Assembly: GCA_028551475.1 (NCBI GenBank)
Contig: CM052360.1
Coordinates: 1,600,501-1,664,500, forward strand
Origin: Casuarina equisetifolia
Lineage: Eukaryota; Streptophyta; Magnoliopsida; Fagales; Casuarinaceae
Direction: 5' to 3'
Length of the DNA stretch: 64,000 nt
This document shows positions 62,338 to 64,000 of the stretch, one piece after another. The notes under the pieces are model-generated. The model worked only from the letters and a program-made list of their open reading frames with translations. It made no database searches and was not told the origin of the DNA. Made by a program: the position numbers and the translations under genes. Position 1 is the first letter of the stretch, and every line of letters starts with the position of its first letter.

Positions 62338-63537
62338 TCATGACAAGAAGGATATGTTAACGCGAGAAAGAACATCACCCTCATCAAGCCCATAGAGTGA
62401 ATCAATCAAATGCATTCGCAACGAGGCCGGACCCTTGGCCATGGTCATTCCCATTTCACCGGCAACCCCAAATACGGACAAGGCCGACGCCGTTGCTTCA
62501 AGAGCATGCACAGGATCAACGGCGACAAAAGCAGCAATAAGAGCGGTGACTGAGCATCCCGTTGCAGTAATCTTTTGCATCATGGCCACCCCATTGTGAG
62601 CACCAACAACTCTCACACCGTCCGTCACGATATCAACAGCTCCGGTCACTGCAACTACTGCTCCGCTTCCTTCAGCCAATGACTTTGCCGCTTCCACAGC
62701 ATCAGTTGACTCGTGGGAACTGTCTACACCCTTGATCACGAAACTAAGTTACGAAGTCAATTTAACACCATAGATGAGCTCTCATAGGTTCCTCTAACGA
62801 GACAGAAAACATGAACGAAAAAAGATTTGATGCTTCATCGCTTTTGAATTTAACATAGCTTGTTGGGAAATAGGAACATCGCTGTAGATGCTTAGATTAT
62901 TGCTTGGAAAACTCATTTCTTAAGTTCTAATCTCTATGAATTGTTTTATCATATCAATTTCTAATTTTATCTCCTGTTTTAATTTTATTTTGAGAGCATA
63001 AGCTAAGATTAAAAACTACTGCATGCAAAACCAAGCTGAATTTCCAACCAGACAAAGCAAAATCATCGTAATCTTGAACAGGATTACCTTACTGGCTCCG
63101 ACGGACGCCTTGGAGAGCGCGATGATCTCGGAGGCATTTCCTCGTATAACTCTAGGCTTCAGCTCCACGAGCTCCAAACAAGCCCTCAACCGGAAACTGG
63201 ATGCTCCGGCAGCAACAGGATCGAGAACCCACGGCCTACCAGACTTGCCCGCCAGCTCGGCGGAAGCCTTCATGGCCGGTAGCCAGTTGGCTGAGAGTGT
63301 ACCCACGTTGATGCAGAGGGCGTGCGCGTGAGGTGTAAATTCCGGGATCTCCTCCACGGAGTGGATCATGGCCGGCGATGCTCCCGCAGATAGGAGCGTG
63401 TTGGCCATCAGATCCATGGAGACGAAGTTGGTGATGCATTGGATGAGCGGTGATTGGCTTCGGACCGCGCAGAGGAGGGCCCACGCTCGCGGAGCCCACC
63501 TTATCTGATCAGGTTTCTCTCCGGTATCGGCTTCCAT
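62338..63537 (-). CDS. THIM: Hydroxyethylthiazole kinase (thiamine salvage), two exons
   Basis: The enzyme phosphorylates 4-methyl-5-(2-hydroxyethyl)thiazole with ATP so that the thiazole can be reused for thiamine. Exon 1 is 63088-63537 (150 codons from ATG 63537) and exon 2 is 62338-62730. Joined they give 280 residues, the usual size. Visible motifs: LIQCITNFVSMDLMANTLLS and GASPAMIHSVEEI at the N-terminus (substrate side), WVLDPVAAGAS, RVIRGNASEIIAL (phosphate loop region), VAVTGAVDIVTDG, and ITATGCSVTALIAAF with the conserved Cys at about residue 209. The C-terminus has KGPASLRMHLIDSLYGLD. The donor is AAG/GTAATC; the acceptor is AAG before GGTGTAGAC, a non-CAG acceptor that keeps frame. 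No transit peptide is evident, which fits a cytosolic enzyme. Confidence 0.95.
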
Positions 63538-64000
63538 GTTCGCCGATGGGGATAGATTTTGACGTAGCGGCGTAGAAGACTTTATGCTTCAATTCACTCA
63601 AATAGGTAATTAATTATTTTTCTAAAAGTAGATGGTTAAAAATGGCTTTATTAGCATTTATCCTAAAAATATCAAACCAAGAAATAACAAATGTTAAAAT
63701 CAATGACAATCTAAAAATAAAAAATTAGTTTTCATAAAGGAAGTTTAATCCAATCTCATATTTGAGTGTTACAGATTATTTTAAAAATTGAATTTTCATG
63801 ATTTTGTCATATTTGGACATTAAAGATAATGATTATCTTATATGGCTTTTACGATATAATGATATTGTCCTACATTTTCTTTTAAATCAATATTAAAAAA
63901 AGAAACTAGTCAAATAGATCATTTGAGAGAAAACCTTCTTGAGCAAAGTTTTTCCACTCAAAAGATACGAAGCTGAGAAGTGATTGAAATGATGTTGTCG
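63538..64000. other. Upstream flank of the thiazole kinase gene
   Basis: AT-rich promoter-side DNA. No TATA box stands out and no other gene was seen. Confidence 0.6.

Noticed and set aside
62103..62360. Small secreted protein gene on the plus strand
   Set aside because: The frame overlaps the end of the thiazole kinase coding exon, and a hydrophobic start alone is weak in AT-rich DNA.

Overview
The window is nuclear DNA from a flowering plant, almost certainly a eudicot. It is AT-rich, the genes are spaced and intron-containing with canonical GT/AG borders, and the recognisable proteins belong to plant families: a plant-type SEC24, DC1 (C1-like) Cys/His-rich proteins, a SERINC/TMS1 protein, dirigent proteins and a plant hydroxyethylthiazole kinase. 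The species cannot be fixed from the sequence alone. No rRNA, tRNA, CRISPR array or bacterial-style operon was seen.

Layout. (1) 0.98-2.34 kb, minus: a decayed NADPH-dependent alkenal/double-bond reductase pseudogene. (2) 3.53-17.64 kb, minus: a complete 24-exon SEC24-like COPII coat gene; the exons defined here sum to 3318 nt (1105 residues plus stop) with no frame break. (3) 17.65-36.6 kb: a duplicated region with three DC1-domain genes (20.87, 25.51 and 31.09 kb starts, all minus). Each is flanked on its 3' side by a remnant of a chloroplast PnsB2-like gene and on its 5' side by an A-rich module built of roughly 65-bp units. A copy of the SEC24 5' region and a fragment of the SERINC gene lie inside it. 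(4) 38.2-40.0 kb, minus: a frameshifted ankyrin-repeat/PGG gene. (5) 40.4-53.2 kb: a second duplicated region with a solo-LTR-like insertion, a deleted fourth DC1 copy (44.55-45.92 kb), more repeat modules, and a second copy of the SERINC upstream region. (6) 52.27-57.50 kb, plus: a complete 12-exon SERINC gene (1278 nt, 425 residues). (7) 58.66-59.41 and 60.81-61.56 kb, plus: two intronless tandem dirigent genes. (8) 62.34-63.54 kb, minus: a two-exon hydroxyethylthiazole kinase gene (280 residues).

The intact single-copy genes are ordinary housekeeping or cell-wall genes: vesicle coat, membrane serine/lipid protein, thiamine salvage, and lignan/lignin or suberin-barrier patterning. They do not form a pathway. 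The unusual part is the 17-53 kb interval. Pieces of the neighbouring SEC24, SERINC and PnsB2-like genes have been copied together with DC1 genes in blocks, with deletions, start loss and an end-truncating stop at different stages of decay. I found no convincing new molecular system. The best candidates for something undescribed are the repeated ~65-bp-unit module tied to the DC1 genes and the duplicated SEC24 promoter/leader.
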